Positions 1 through 12,033 of a DNA stretch of 64,000 nucleotides are shown piece by piece. The translations under genes and the position numbers were made by a program. Numbering within the stretch: the stretch's first letter is position 1; the number at the start of each line of letters is the position of its first letter. Source of the DNA: Drosophila miranda (Eukaryota > Arthropoda > Insecta > Diptera > Drosophilidae); the NCBI RefSeq assembly GCF_003369915.1, contig NC_046676.1, positions 18,768,001-18,832,000 of the forward strand, read 5' to 3'. The notes beneath the pieces were generated by a model, which saw nothing but the letters and a program-made list of their open reading frames with translations, was not told where the DNA came from and searched no databases.

Positions 1-562
1 TGCTTTTTAAATTCAATACTCGAAACAAAATTTCTAGTTTATATGGAACGTTATAAAGATGAATACTCTTCCACAAAACGAAAGCTGTGTGCAGTGTAAG
101 AAATCCTTTCATTTGTTGTCTGCCAAAGGGAGACCCAATTGTGCCTTTGTGTTTGGGGGAAAGTCGCGGAAGACAAACAATTCGGAGCTAAATGGCATGT
201 GGCATGTGGCACGGGGCTTTGGCCTTTGCTTGGGGGTTTCCTTTGATTTTATCGCTCGTCAAGCCCCCAAGTTGCGAGCATTGATTAAAGTTCGAGGTGT
301 CCTCGTTAATCGAGCGAAGTAGAGCAGACCGGAAAGGATAGACACGCCCATTGTCGCCCCCCATACCCCTCAATCCCATAATATGGTTCCTTATTGTTTG
401 GTTTTGGTTCCTTGAACCTCGTTTGCCGTGAGGTGATGTGATGATGTCAGTCGCTGGGTGGATGGATGGATGGATGGGGCACTTACATACAAACGTCTGC
501 TTTGGGGGCCCAATTATTAACCGGATATCCATCTTAATTACAGCCTACGTTATCTCTTTAAG
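1..562. other. Upstream region of fdl, no gene recognised
   Basis: This stretch holds no convincing coding exon. It probably contains the fdl promoter and 5' UTR. A (GGAT) microsatellite of about five copies lies at 457-477. The short open frames here have no recognisable protein character. Confidence 0.5.
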
Positions 563-2787
563 ATGTCACTGGCCGTGTCGCTGCGCCGGGCTCTTCTGGT
601 GCTCCTCTCGGGCGCCATCTTCATCCTCACCGTGCTGTACTGGAACCAGGGTGGCAGCAAGACACAGGCGTACAGCGAGGCGTTCGAACGCCCCCACAGT
701 CACAAGGACGGCTCCTCCTTTCCCATGTGAGTGTAAAATATTAATTACGGAGATGATTCCCCGACTGAAGCCCATTCCTCTTCATTTTACAGACCCGTGG
801 AGAAGTTTTGGACATACAAATGCGAGAATGACCGATGTATGCGGGTGAGCTATCATCCTGCGAAGACCGGCAAACGTGTCTCCTTCATCACCTGCTCAAT
901 GACCTGCGGGTACGTCAACATCTGGCCAGCACCGACCGTCAAATCATTGGTCAGCGCCCACACAACCAGCTTCTCGGTGGAGGTTGTGCAACTGGAGCAG
1001 GACACACCGCATCGGGAGGTGCGGAAGCAGCTGCAGCTGGCCTTTGACTGTTTCCTCAAGGATCTTCGCCAGATCCAGAGACTGGACTACGCTACCAGTC
1101 CACCTGAGACGGGCGAAAGTGAATCCTCATCGTGGGCATCGCAGAACGATGTGGTAGGAGCCGCTGTTTCTGGGGAGAGGCGACCAGGTGTTCTGGAGAG
1201 TCTGGTGGTGAAGATCAACGTGCAAAAGTCCGGAGATGTCAGCTTCAGCCTGGATAACGATGAGAGCTATGAGCTGACCGCCATCAGTAAGAGACGGATT
1301 TTAGCCCGATCTTAGCCACGTCTAACATCTCCCTTTTGTTTTTTTAGCGGAAGGCCACCGCCTGCAGGTGGAGATCACGGCGAACTCGTTCTTTGGGGCC
1401 CGCCACGGCCTGTCCACGCTGCAGCAACTCATCTGGTTCGACGACGAGGATCACCTGCTGCACACGTACGTCAACAGCAAGGTGAAGGATGCCCCGAAGT
1501 TCCGCTATCGCGGCCTGATGCTGGATACCTCACGCCACTTTTTCTCGGTGGAGGCGATCAAGCGAACGATCGTGGGAATGGGTCTGTCCAAGCTGAATCG
1601 CTTCCACTGGCATCTGACAGATGCGCAGAGCTTTCCGTATATCTCGCGCAACTATCCGGAGCTGGCCGAGCACGGGGCCTACTCGGAGGGCGAGACGTAC
1701 ACGGAGCAGGATGTGCGCGAGGTGGCCGACTTTGCCAAGATCCATGGCGTGCAGGTGATACCGGAGATCGATGCACCGGCCCATGCCGGCAATGGCTGGG
1801 ACTGGGGGCCCAAGAGGGGCATGGGCGAGCTGGCCGTGTGCATCAATCAGCAGCCGTGGAGCTTCTACTGCGGAGAGCCACCGTGCGGGCAGCTTAATCC
1901 GAAGAACAACCACACCTACCTCATACTGCAGCGCCTCTACGAGGAGCTGCTGCAGGCGACGGGGCCCACGGACCTCTTTCATCTGGGCGGCGACGAGGTG
2001 AATCTCGACTGCTGGGCCCAGTACTTTAACGACACGGATCTGCGGGGCTTGTGGTGCGATTTCATGCTGCAGGCGATGGCCAGGTAAGTGGCTTATTCCC
2101 TCTTATAGCCCACCACTTCTCTAGCGATCTGTATTCCCTTTTCTGACAGGCTGAAGCTGGCTAATAATGGTGTGGCCCCCAAGTATTTGGCCGTCTGGTC
2201 GAGCGCCCTGACCAACACCAAGTGTCTTCCAAACAGTCAATTCACGGTGCAGGTGTGGGGCGGCAGCACTTGGCAGGAGAACTACGACCTTCTGGATAAT
2301 GGATACAACGTGATCTTCTCGCACGTCGATGCCTGGTACTTGGACTGCGGCTTCGGCAGCTGGCGAAGCACAGGAGAGGCCGCCTGCTCCCCCTATCGCA
2401 CCTGGCAAAACGTCTACAAGCACCGGCCCTGGGAACGCATGCGTCTGGACAAGAAGCGGCGCAAGCAGGTGGGTTCCTATAGGCATTTCTCAATTGGAGG
2501 ATAGCATTATCTAATCTCCAAACTCCTTTCAGGTATTGGGCGGCGAGGTCTGCCTGTGGACGGAGCAGGTGGACGAGAATCAGCTGGACAATCGGCTGTG
2601 GCCCCGTGCCGGTGCCCTGGGCGAGCGCCTGTGGTCGGATCCCAGCGATGATCATGATCTGGATATTATGGCCCCGGAGGTGTTCCGCCGCATCTCGCTG
2701 TTTCGCACCCGTCTCGTCGAGCTGGGCATCAAGGCGGAGGCCCTGTTCCCCAAATATTGTGCCCAGAATCCTGGAGAATGCATTTGA
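563..2787 (+). CDS. fdl: fused lobes, GH20 beta-N-acetylglucosaminidase
   Basis: Five exons: 563-726, 793-1286, 1348-2083, 2150-2468 and 2533-2787. All junctions are GT/AG with consistent phase and give 655 residues, close to the family length. The N terminus is a type II membrane anchor (about residues 8-27, after MSLAVSLRRA), so the enzyme should face the secretory-pathway lumen or be released. The GH20 catalytic pair sits in HLGGDEVNLDCW (Asp435-Glu436), and the Cys-rich KCENDRCMR and SCSMTCG-like region typical of the fdl subfamily precedes it. In flies fdl trims the terminal GlcNAc on the alpha-1,3 arm of N-glycans, giving paucimannose glycans, and its loss fuses mushroom-body lobes (family knowledge). 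The start was chosen for the anchor immediately after it. An AATAAA at 3884-3890 is a candidate poly(A) signal. Confidence 0.93.
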
Positions 2788-3964
2788 TACTACCTTTAAG
2801 ATGAGTAAATCGCAATCCAAACACCCCCGATCCCCCAATACTCCCGAAATGTGCGTTAGTTAGTTTATAGCGAATTGTTATTTTATATAAGAAAGGAAGA
2901 AGGACGCGAAAGATACACCCAAGCTTCGCAGAAGTTGTGCGGCAGTTTACAGGAGTAGCAGGAAGCGACTTTATGAAATGGTTTCTGGCATAAACCATGA
3001 CTCGAATTTCTTTTCGATAGAAAACACATTCACACACCCACACCCACACACATACTTAGTACAATTCAAATCGAATTATAGCGCACACATTATATAGACA
3101 GACATACATACATACATATGTAGATCGGATACAGGCAGACATGACCGATATAGGGAAACGATTACCATTAAGCGTTCATAGTTTTTAATTGTAGATTTCA
3201 TACGCATCAATACACACACTCACACTCACCACCACATACAGACAGAGGACTAAATTCTACATGTATGTATACATATAGGCTTTTAAGTATATCTTAGAAC
3301 CACTAGAATTGAAAAATGACAAAACTTTTTTGATATTTTGAACAAGCTTTATTCGCAGAACATCAATTATTATGTTTAAGGTGACAGCAAAATGATATTT
3401 CTACCCACTTGTTTCTTACATTACTTTTGATTTCACTAATTTCACTATTTTTGTTTTACTCTAAGTTTTAATAAGATTTAAATTAGATTTTCAGTGATAT
3501 AAACAATGTGACCTTAAGAAAAACTAAACAAAAAAGGAAAAAAACAAAATGCTAAAACGCAAGAAACTTAGAATTTAAAACAATTATTAACAATTAATCG
3601 TTACGAAAAAACTTTTTGCACGCATTGGCACATATTTGATAAAACTAGACAATTAGTAGCTAATTTTAGAATGTATACTAAAATGGGTCAAATGGTTGGG
3701 GCCACCTTCACAGTGTTTTGGGTTTCGTTTTCTTTTCGCTATATCTACATTCGGAATGACGTTAATTCCCCATGTTACCAACATGTTTTCGTACTTAATA
3801 TAGACTTTTGGCATCAGATCGGACCATCATAAATCTCTTTTAGTTTAACCTTAACTTTTGCTGTAACTTCAAGTCATGTTCGAAAATAAACTAAAAGTCA
3901 AAGTAAAGCAGGTGTATGTCCGTCTTTGGTGTGTCCTGGATTTGTATACTGTATATATTTGTAT
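2788..3964. other. fdl 3' UTR and convergent intergenic DNA
   Basis: AT-rich sequence between two converging genes. It contains runs such as TACATACATACATATG near 3105. A + strand AATAAA lies near 3885 and a minus-strand AATAAA (TTTATT on +) at 3348-3353, so the fdl and receptor 3' UTRs may overlap. No conserved protein was seen. Confidence 0.5.
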
Positions 3965-4180
3965 ATGGCAGCAGCTATAGTGACTGCCTTTGCTGCTTCA
4001 ACTTTTCCTCATGGTAAGTTCGCCCATTGCATCCATATCCCAAGGCAACAATTTGCTTAAACTAATGTTACGTTTCCCCACTTAAGAACAGTATTCCAGA
4101 GCGTGACACTGCCAACAGAAGAAACCCTGAAGCCGAGTGATGAGGAGATTCGACAGTCAGGATTCCGCACCAGAAATTAA
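3965..4180 (+). CDS. Candidate spliced small protein of 45 residues
   Basis: A possible two-exon small gene. Exon 1 (3965-4013) begins MAAAIVTAFAASTFPH and ends at a strong donor (GTAAGT). Exon 2 starts at 4092 after ACAG and runs to a TAA at 4178-4180. The phases match (1/2) and the joined frame continues VFQSVTLPTEETLKPSDEE and ends FRTRN. The intron is 78 bp with a CTAAT-like branch sequence. The N terminus is hydrophobic with no clear cleavage site, and the rest is polar. I do not recognise the family. It lies just beyond the stop of the minus-strand receptor gene and could be antisense to that gene's 3' UTR. No AATAAA lies directly downstream, and the start context is weak, so this is a candidate only. 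Confidence 0.4.
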
Positions 4181-4276
4181 TGAACAATGGAAACCGAAGA
4201 GCACGCCAGGCTGGAGACCAAGGACTGGACCAGTTCTACAAAAGATTCATACATTGAATATATGTACTTGTAGTTC

Positions 4277-7200
4277 CTAAACAAAATCGGTGATATTGAT
4301 GCTGTGGTATTGTTCCTGTGTCGCCAGGCGAGTGTGCGGCGTGGGACGCAGGCAGATTACACACTCTTCGGTGCTGAAAGTGGGGATTCAAAGAGGAAGG
4401 GTTGCGGAGCGATGAATTTGGGAATGAGAATCATTTTTATACAAAGTATAATACTTTAATTTGTGCTCTTACGGCTAACTACGTATATCATGCGATACTT
4501 ATGAAAAATAGGATATTTTATGGCGCTTAACATGTTCTGATGTATGTACAATTGTAGGATAGGAGGAAATCTCTATATAGTGTACATAGATCGGTGTGTG
4601 TGTTTGTGGCTTTTGTGTGTATGGTGATCGATCATTCATAGTGTCCGGTGGGTACGGGACTTGTTGAGGTCAGTCTATAAGAAAACGATAAACAGAACAG
4701 GAAAACCGAAATCAGGAATAAGGAATGATAAAGAACTGGCGCTTAGGGCATACTCTGGCATAGCCCTGCAGATGCCCTCCTATAAACGATACTCTGCAGG
4801 GCTATGGATATATCTATGGTATGGCATGTGTGTTAGCAGATTAAACGAGCAGGAGGGTTAATTGAACAGAAGATAGAGAAAGGAGAAAGCATCTACATGA
4901 GCACTGCGTATACGCACCGTAGACTTTCGGTTCGCGATCTCTGCGAGTAGTCTTTGGAGGCGCGATGCCTGGAATGGAAATTAATTGGTTAAGTGACAAC
5001 AGCGACGACAAAATGAAGAGCTACGACTAAAACTAAAACAGAAGCAGCCACATCTACTATACGTATAAACTTATGTACATATAGTGTCATGTGTAAAGCC
5101 CAAATGAATGGATATAGTAGTAGACCGACAACACCAATGCGTTAGGATACCAAATGTGAGTGCAACACTGCGCGCCTATAGCATCTGCCAAGACCCACCT
5201 GCGGTTCTTGATGGAGCTACTCCGATGGATGTTCCGACTCTCGCGCCAACGAATGAAGCGATGCCTTAGCGTCTGGCGCACCTCCGAGTTGAGGAAACAA
5301 TAGAAGAGCGCCACAAAAAAGCCCTATTAGAGGTTTATATCATAGATTACTCGCATGATTCCAAGAAACGCTATAGCCATACCTGTGTGCTGATGAGAAA
5401 TGCCCGTATGGCCTCAAAGAGATTGCGACTGATGCCCTGTTCGGGGCCAGTGAGGACCAGCAGATAGGTGATCCCAAAGAGGGGAATGAGCACCAGCAGT
5501 GCCTTGGATGCCTTGTAATACTGCCGCGTCTCCAGGGTGTGTGCCGAACGAAGTTTGGTAATGAGCACCTTGAATAGTACAGAAGCTTAGTAGCAGATCT
5601 TGGGAATCCTTGAGGATTGTACACTCACCCACATGATGCGTATGAGAAATACCAAGTTAACAAGCAGAGCCACCGAGGCGGGCCCCTTAAATATCCAATC
5701 AATGTGAGATTCTCGCATCCATCCGCAGTCGATTTCCAGCTGAATCCAGAACCAAAGAAAGAGTTAAGATAAATGGGATGGTATAGCAGTACTCACCCCA
5801 TTGAAATGATCATTCTCCAGATGGGGGGCAAACGCTTTGGCTATAGCCCAGGCCATAATGAATATAGCGGGACAGCCCCAGCCAATGAGGGCATAGATAA
5901 TAAAGCTGATGTTATCGCTGGAGAATGTTTGCACCACCAGGGTGTACAAATAGAGGCCTGAACAGGGAAGGGAACCGGCTATATATATCACACTCGTAAC
6001 TACGGATATTCCCCTCATGCAACTCACCTTCGACGAACATCCAGAAGAAGTTGGTCAAGTAAAAGTATTGCAGCATGATGACTAGCGTAATGCAGCCAGC
6101 CTGACTAGACTCCGTGGTTATCTGAGACATACATAGTGCATATAGCTGTACCTATAGCATATAGAATCTGCTTACCACTTGCAGGAACAGTGTGAGTATC
6201 CACAGCAGAGCGGAGGTGATGTAGGTGAGGAATAGATTCGCATGAATCGTATTTCGCAGGCAGCGCAAGTCTCTGTCAAAGATGGAACTGGGTTTAAGTA
6301 CAGGATCAAAGATTTGTCTGTTGGTGGGACTCACTTAAAGCTAAGGAATACAATGAGGGCTACCACCAGGGTGGCAAAACTGATGAAGTATCCACAGGCA
6401 TAGATAATGGCCGGCAGGTCCACGCTGGGGGAGAAATCAGGAACCATTGGCACGGAGCCCGACTGCTGGTGGCAGCGATCGTAGTCCGAATAATGATCCC
6501 AGGTCCCATTCTCGAAGCAGTATCGCGTGGCATTCTCTGGCAACATAAAGGTAGATCTAATTAGAGTTCTCAACTAGCATTGGAGTATTGGATTGTCTCT
6601 GCGATCAGCCCTCACCTGTGGTATCGTAGTGCACGCCCTTGAACTCCTCAAAGCAGGGCAGCACGGCCAGGGTGGCGGCCTTGGTGCGTGGCCAACACAG
6701 CACCGAATCGAATGCGCTGGGACAGTGTAAGATCTGTAAGATATAGCAGATGGTACAATGTATATTAATGGAGAGGAAACATCTGTGGAAAGGATACTCC
6801 AGACAGAGTTTATGACAGACATTCGATTTCCCTTACAAAACGAAAACGACCTTTTCCTATATCGGATATTAAAGATTGTACATATTTCTGCAGTGCCTCT
6901 AGATTGTACGCAAATCTTTTATATTTATCAATTGAATTTCCCATCACAGACATCCATAGATATAAAGCACATATATACATACATATATAGTAGGTGGTAT
7001 CCACTATATCTAAACAAAAATGTTGCCTTACCCGCCGTGGGGTATGGGTATCTACGCGGTTATTTATATATTTCCAATTGCGTGCTATAAATTTCCATAT
7101 GTATTGGTATATACAAATATATACTATATTAATATATAACAACAGTAAATTCTCTAAATGCAGAAATGATTCCCAACAATCGAATAGGTGGCCTTTCATT

Positions 7201-8333
7201 TGATAGACATATGTACATATGTATGTATATTTAGCTTATTAATTGATCTTATCAGTCGAACAGCACGAGTCTATACGACATCACTGGCTCCACATGTCCG
7301 GAAATTGAAAGTCCATTGAAAATTGTCCATTCTAGTGATAAGCTGGAAACTACAGGGTTTTTTTTTTGGTTTCGAGCTTAGCCACGCGACAACACCCGAG
7401 ATGTCAACGACCAAAGCAAACAAACGATGAATAGAGAGTGATTATTATACTATATATTTGTATTCATTCATTCATTCATTTATCTTTCGAACTGTTCCAT
7501 AGGTCTCCACTCGTTTTCCCAATTAAAAGCTCACAGAAATGCCGAATGCCGCCTCAAGTGGGTTTTTCCTTCCTCAGTTTCATTTTGTATATATTCGTGG
7601 AACAGAGCAATATGTATATAAATCATTTTCTATTCCATTTGCCGGAAGCTAAATTGTTGGCTAAAGTTTTTCGATCGAAATTATGGAAAGCCTTTCATCG
7701 GTTCTACATGAAAATATTATGTATACGCTAGAGACTGGAGGATTGAAAGATTGAAAGATGGCTACTTTACGTAAAAAAAAAAGAAACTCATTAATTAAGA
7801 AAATAGATTGAAAAGTGGATTGAAAAGTGTTTTGATACCCTGATCAAGTGATAGATTTATAGACAGTTGCTTGGCTAATGGATTTTTCAATGATATCTGC
7901 ATGAAATAAACATATTGAGAAGAGATTCTGGATAAGCCGATAGATTGAAAGGCTTAAAGATGGGAAAATGGATTTTTTCTTAATTATATCTTAAACAATA
8001 CTCGATTGAAAGACTATTATTAGGGGAACTTTCGCTTATCCTAAACCACACGCAACCTCCCTTTCTACGACAACTCACCCGCTTGCCACCTGCTGCTGCT
8101 GCTGCTGCGGCTGCCGTGGCTGTGGCCTCCAGTTCCTCCTCCTGCTGGCTCTGCTGTTGGCATTGTTGCGTGCGATTGATGAGCAGCGCCCCACTGTGCG
8201 GCTGCTGGGCGCCAATTAGGGCGCTCGCCCTCTGCAGCATATCCAGCGAGAAGTTGGCTATGACATTGGCCAGGTTCTCCGGCGAGGCGTCGTCCAGGCT
8301 GTCCACCAGAGCCCGCAAATCGTCGTCAGCCAT
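4277..8333 (-). CDS. Dh44-R2: Class B GPCR, diuretic hormone 44 (CRF-like) receptor
   Basis: Eleven coding exons read on the minus strand: 8079-8333, 6616-6733, 6335-6536, 6176-6272, 6028-6121, 5797-5957, 5629-5739, 5383-5568, 5199-5323, 4918-4968 and 4277-4373. Phases agree throughout and give 498 residues. The extracellular hormone-binding domain has the expected Cys/Trp pattern ([34 protein letters not shown]). Seven membrane segments follow. The first intracellular loop [13 protein letters not shown], the [14 protein letters not shown] segment, the loop leading into ITKLRS, and [16 protein letters not shown] are near-diagnostic of CRF/DH44 receptors. These couple DH44 to cAMP in Malpighian tubules and neurons (family knowledge). 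The N terminus [13 protein letters not shown] has no evident signal peptide and carries Gln and Ala runs. The D. melanogaster paralogue Dh44-R1 is the alternative; the symbol is a best guess. Confidence 0.86.
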
Positions 8334-8813
8334 GGGCGGTGGGTGGAACTGGATCCTTCGATGATTTACGGTCTATTATTAGCAGATGAGGAGGCTACAC
8401 AATGTTGCAATATGAGTTCTTCTGGTGGTTAGTGGCTCCTGCGGCTCCGGCTGCTGTTGCTTACGAGGCAATCCTCTCGTTTCACGAATTCCCGCACCTG
8501 AAGCTGCAACAGAAGCTGTCAATGGAGGCGTCTGTGGTCCTGAACTCTAATCCCACTCCCACTCCCACTTTGACTCTGTTTTCCTCTGTTCTCTCCGCCG
8601 GGCGCTGCGCAATTAAATGCGAATCTGTTCAAATAAAGCGCCACAAGAGTGTGGAAAAGTAAACCAGCGTTCTTCATACGATATTAAGATATCTTACTAT
8701 CTGATAAAATAAAGAAGCGAACCGAAAAATCAGAGGGAACCAGACCAAGGCGTGCAATGCATAGGAAAGATATGCTATACATACATATATTATACACTCG
8801 GAGAAAATAAATA

Positions 8814-8894
8814 GGGAATTCCGGGAATTCCGTACCAGGACTCAACGAGGTCAGATGTTGTGTTAGTTTACAAAAGGCTGGAGATGGAATTCCC
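8814..8894. promoter_or_regulatory. Cluster of three kappa-B-like sites
   Basis: GGGAATTCC occurs twice head to tail at 8814-8831, and GGAATTCCC occurs at 8886-8894. These match the Rel-family consensus GGGRNYYYCC or its near variants. The cluster lies about 0.5 kb upstream of the start codon of the receptor gene. Binding is inferred from sequence only. Confidence 0.35.
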
Positions 8895-11706
8895 ATGACT
8901 AGAAACTGTTCGATCTGAAGGAGTTTCGAATTGTTTTTTTATAAGCCTCATACATATATGTATAGTATATGGCCATGTCTAAATATATCTGTCAAGAAAC
9001 CTTGGCTCTTCGTGTATACAAAATTACGACCATTAAATCTTTTCAAATAATACACCGTGCATGCCGAAATCTCGTGACTAGATGTGAAAGTGTGGGAGTG
9101 GAACTCAGATAAACGCCAGATAAGTTTATAGCCATCTTTATGGATGACGGAACCAGAACCGCGTTGAGCAGGAAAGGGGGGAACCTGCACCGGGGAGCTG
9201 ACAAATGCTCATCGTTCCAGTTCATCTGTCTTTATAGTTTTTTTGTACGTTTAACACACCTGGGACCCCACCTCAATGTTTTACAGGAAATTACTCTGTA
9301 AATTGTCGTAATGGAGATTGATTGTTTCCACGCGTCTCGTGCCCATGAACTGATTTTCGAGAGTGATTAAAATGGGACAATAGACTATAAAAATGGGATA
9401 ACATTCGATTGAGCGAGATAATCGCACAAAAACTAATCGGCTTGTTGGGAATAAGTTAAGGTAGTCACAGAACGAGTATTCACCGTTCAATTGAAGGAAC
9501 CATCATTGTATCTTCCCTTAAGTATTTCCTAAACTTTTCCTTGCAACATTACGATATCTGGCCATGCATAAGCCCCTCCGCCACACAGTCATCGAGAACT
9601 TTTTCAGGTACTAAACCAAGCAGAAATAGAAGCAATTAAGATTGCCAAGGGACCAAATGGTAGTTTTATCTGTATAATTGAGATAAAAGATGCTGTGACA
9701 GATGTGTGTAACCAAGACTCATGTGCGTCTCTCACCTGGCAACGTGCTGTACATAGCATGCCCCATAAGCAGCAGCATCGTGCGGATGGGAATGGGAATG
9801 GGGATGGGGATGGGGATGGAGATGGGGGATGCCACAGTGATTAAAGCAACGAGTGTCAAGTTATTTATTAATGAACAAATACACTTTGCTCTTTGCGTGG
9901 CATGCTCTTAGCTCTTTGCCTGTTCTGGAGGCGGTGGAGAGCTTTGTCAATGTCACAGCAGGGGGATAAACATGCCACGGGCTGGTATGTCATTGGAGAT
10001 GGGGGGGGTGAAAGTGGAGACTGCACGCAATGCACTCACTGCCTAATTATAGTCTATATTTAGTCGCCCCATAACCTGCTTTGATCTGTGTGGCAGGCCC
10101 AGAAACGTTGGCAGGGGCAACACATTGCTGTCTGCCTGCCACCTCAACTATCCACAGTGGGCGGCACGCGTTCCGCCACCTCCGCCTCCGGCCCTCTGTA
10201 TGGTAGATCAAATATTTGACTTCAGTCCCCCCGCCCGCCTGCCGAAATGGCCAACATCTGGCGTAAAAGAGCAAAAGAGAGTCAGGGACCAGCATCTTAA
10301 GAGAAGGAGGAGCAGGCCTGGAGATTTATTTATGAGATTGCTGGCAAACAAGCGCAATATTTGGACGAGCGCGTGCGTGTGCGCCAGTCGCAGATCTTGA
10401 TTATCATCCACTGGAGTGATCATCATTTCATTTGAGGCCTCAAATTCCGGGTTGCGTTCTCATTTTGTGGCCTCTAATGCGCAACAATTAGCCGCCAGAA
10501 CGGGCAAATAAACAACAGAAAATGTTGGGTTTAATGTAATTATTGACCAGCTCCAGTCTGTTCAGTCGAGATCGGTTGAGTGCAGCAGGGCGTATGCGTT
10601 ATATCTTCCGCCCCGCTGCGCCTCCGATGGTTTACAAAGTGTCAAAACAAATTAAAATGGATTGCCATTCGGCGCCGGTGGCTAGCGAAAACGGACATGC
10701 AATCCAACGGCAGGCCCCCCCCCCCTCAGAGATAGCGTAAGATTTCGCCACCGCTTCTCCCGGAATTTCTCCCAGTGTGCTGGTGCTATCGGGGGACGTA
10801 TCAATTAAGTGTCCATAAGCCAATGCCATATGTCAGTCGAAACGTAAAAAAATTATTATAGAAAAGTAAATAACTATATTGAAAACGGGCACCGGGACGA
10901 GGAGGCAACTTTATGAATGAACGAACGTGGCCAGCGAAGCGTGCAGCAGTTTGAGGCAGCAGCAACGACGATGACGACAATGACAGCAGCTGGCAGACGA
11001 ATCAAATCGTATCGAATCGAATGGCAAGCGCAGTCAAGCGCGTATGGTATCGATGTTATGAGGTTTTCCCCCGTATAAAGGCACATTAATAGGAATATAT
11101 TTCCTATGGGCAACTGCTGCCCGCCTGCCTCAATCCACAGACAGTTTTGGTGGTCATCTCCGTGGGAAGAGAAAACAGAAAGTCAAAGCCAAGAAAAACA
11201 CACACACACACACACAGCCACACATATGTACAGGTGCACACGGAAAAGTTTACAAATTAAAATTAAATTAAAAGGAAAGGGAAGGAAAATCAAAGAGAAC
11301 AGAAAAAACCGCGAAAGAAAAAACTGTAACTGGGGGCCCACGGGCCGTATGAGCAACAGGATTCCCGAAACACATCAAGCATACGCCGCGTTGCCAGACG
11401 ACTTCATTTCATATGCTTACTAATTTTATTGCCTTACAACGGGCCTAAAAAATTCCCAAGATTCTTTTTGAACATCCTCTGGCTGGGGGCGTCGCTGAGA
11501 AGGGCAGGGATTCTGGATGGGGGAATTGTAAAGTTGTCTGGTGGCTCCGGGAAAAAGTTGTATAAAGTAACCCAAGAATACGAAATAAAACAACAATATT
11601 TTCCTTTTCATTTGCAATTTTCCGACAAGTTTTTCGAACAGAGACTGCGGGCATTTTAATGCCAGTTGCAGTGGGAGAGCACACACACATGCCAGATAAT
11701 ACCACC

Positions 11707-11711
<5 letters not shown>

Positions 11712-11745
<34 letters not shown>
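11712..11745. repeat. (AC)n microsatellite
   Basis: About 17 uninterrupted AC dinucleotides in intergenic DNA. Its translation in both frames gives spurious Thr/His and Val/Cys tracts, which explains several open frames here. Confidence 0.9.
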
Positions 11746-11747
<2 letters not shown>

Positions 11748-12016
11748 GGGTAGGAGATACATAAACATGAATGTAATTTCAAAAATTCATGAGTTTCATG
11801 CTTTTAAAGTTTGTTTTATCTGTTTTACGAGTACAAGCAGACAATCTCTGCTACAATGAAAAGCAAGAGGAGAGCTCCACCAGTAGAAGCAAAAGAGGTA
11901 GCAGTGGGTGGAGCATTTTCATCGGTTTTCATCCGCCCAGCATTAAGAAAACTCCCCTTAACGTGGGTTACCAGCAGTCAATATATATTAAGAAAAGGCA
12001 ATTAAATAACAGTCCA

Positions 12017-12033
12017 GGGGGGGGGGGGGGGGG
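12017..12033. repeat. Poly(G) tract of 17 bases
   Basis: Seventeen consecutive G bases, unusual in fly DNA. This is either a slippage hotspot or a place where the assembly length should be checked. Confidence 0.85.

Noticed and set aside
9561-9608. Short frame MHKPLRHTVIENFFR before a GTACTA donor-like site
   Set aside because: Only 15 codons, a weak donor and no matching acceptor exon nearby.
11070-11110. TATA-like CGTATAAAGG as a promoter
   Set aside because: No downstream exon, start codon with coding potential or initiator could be linked to it.
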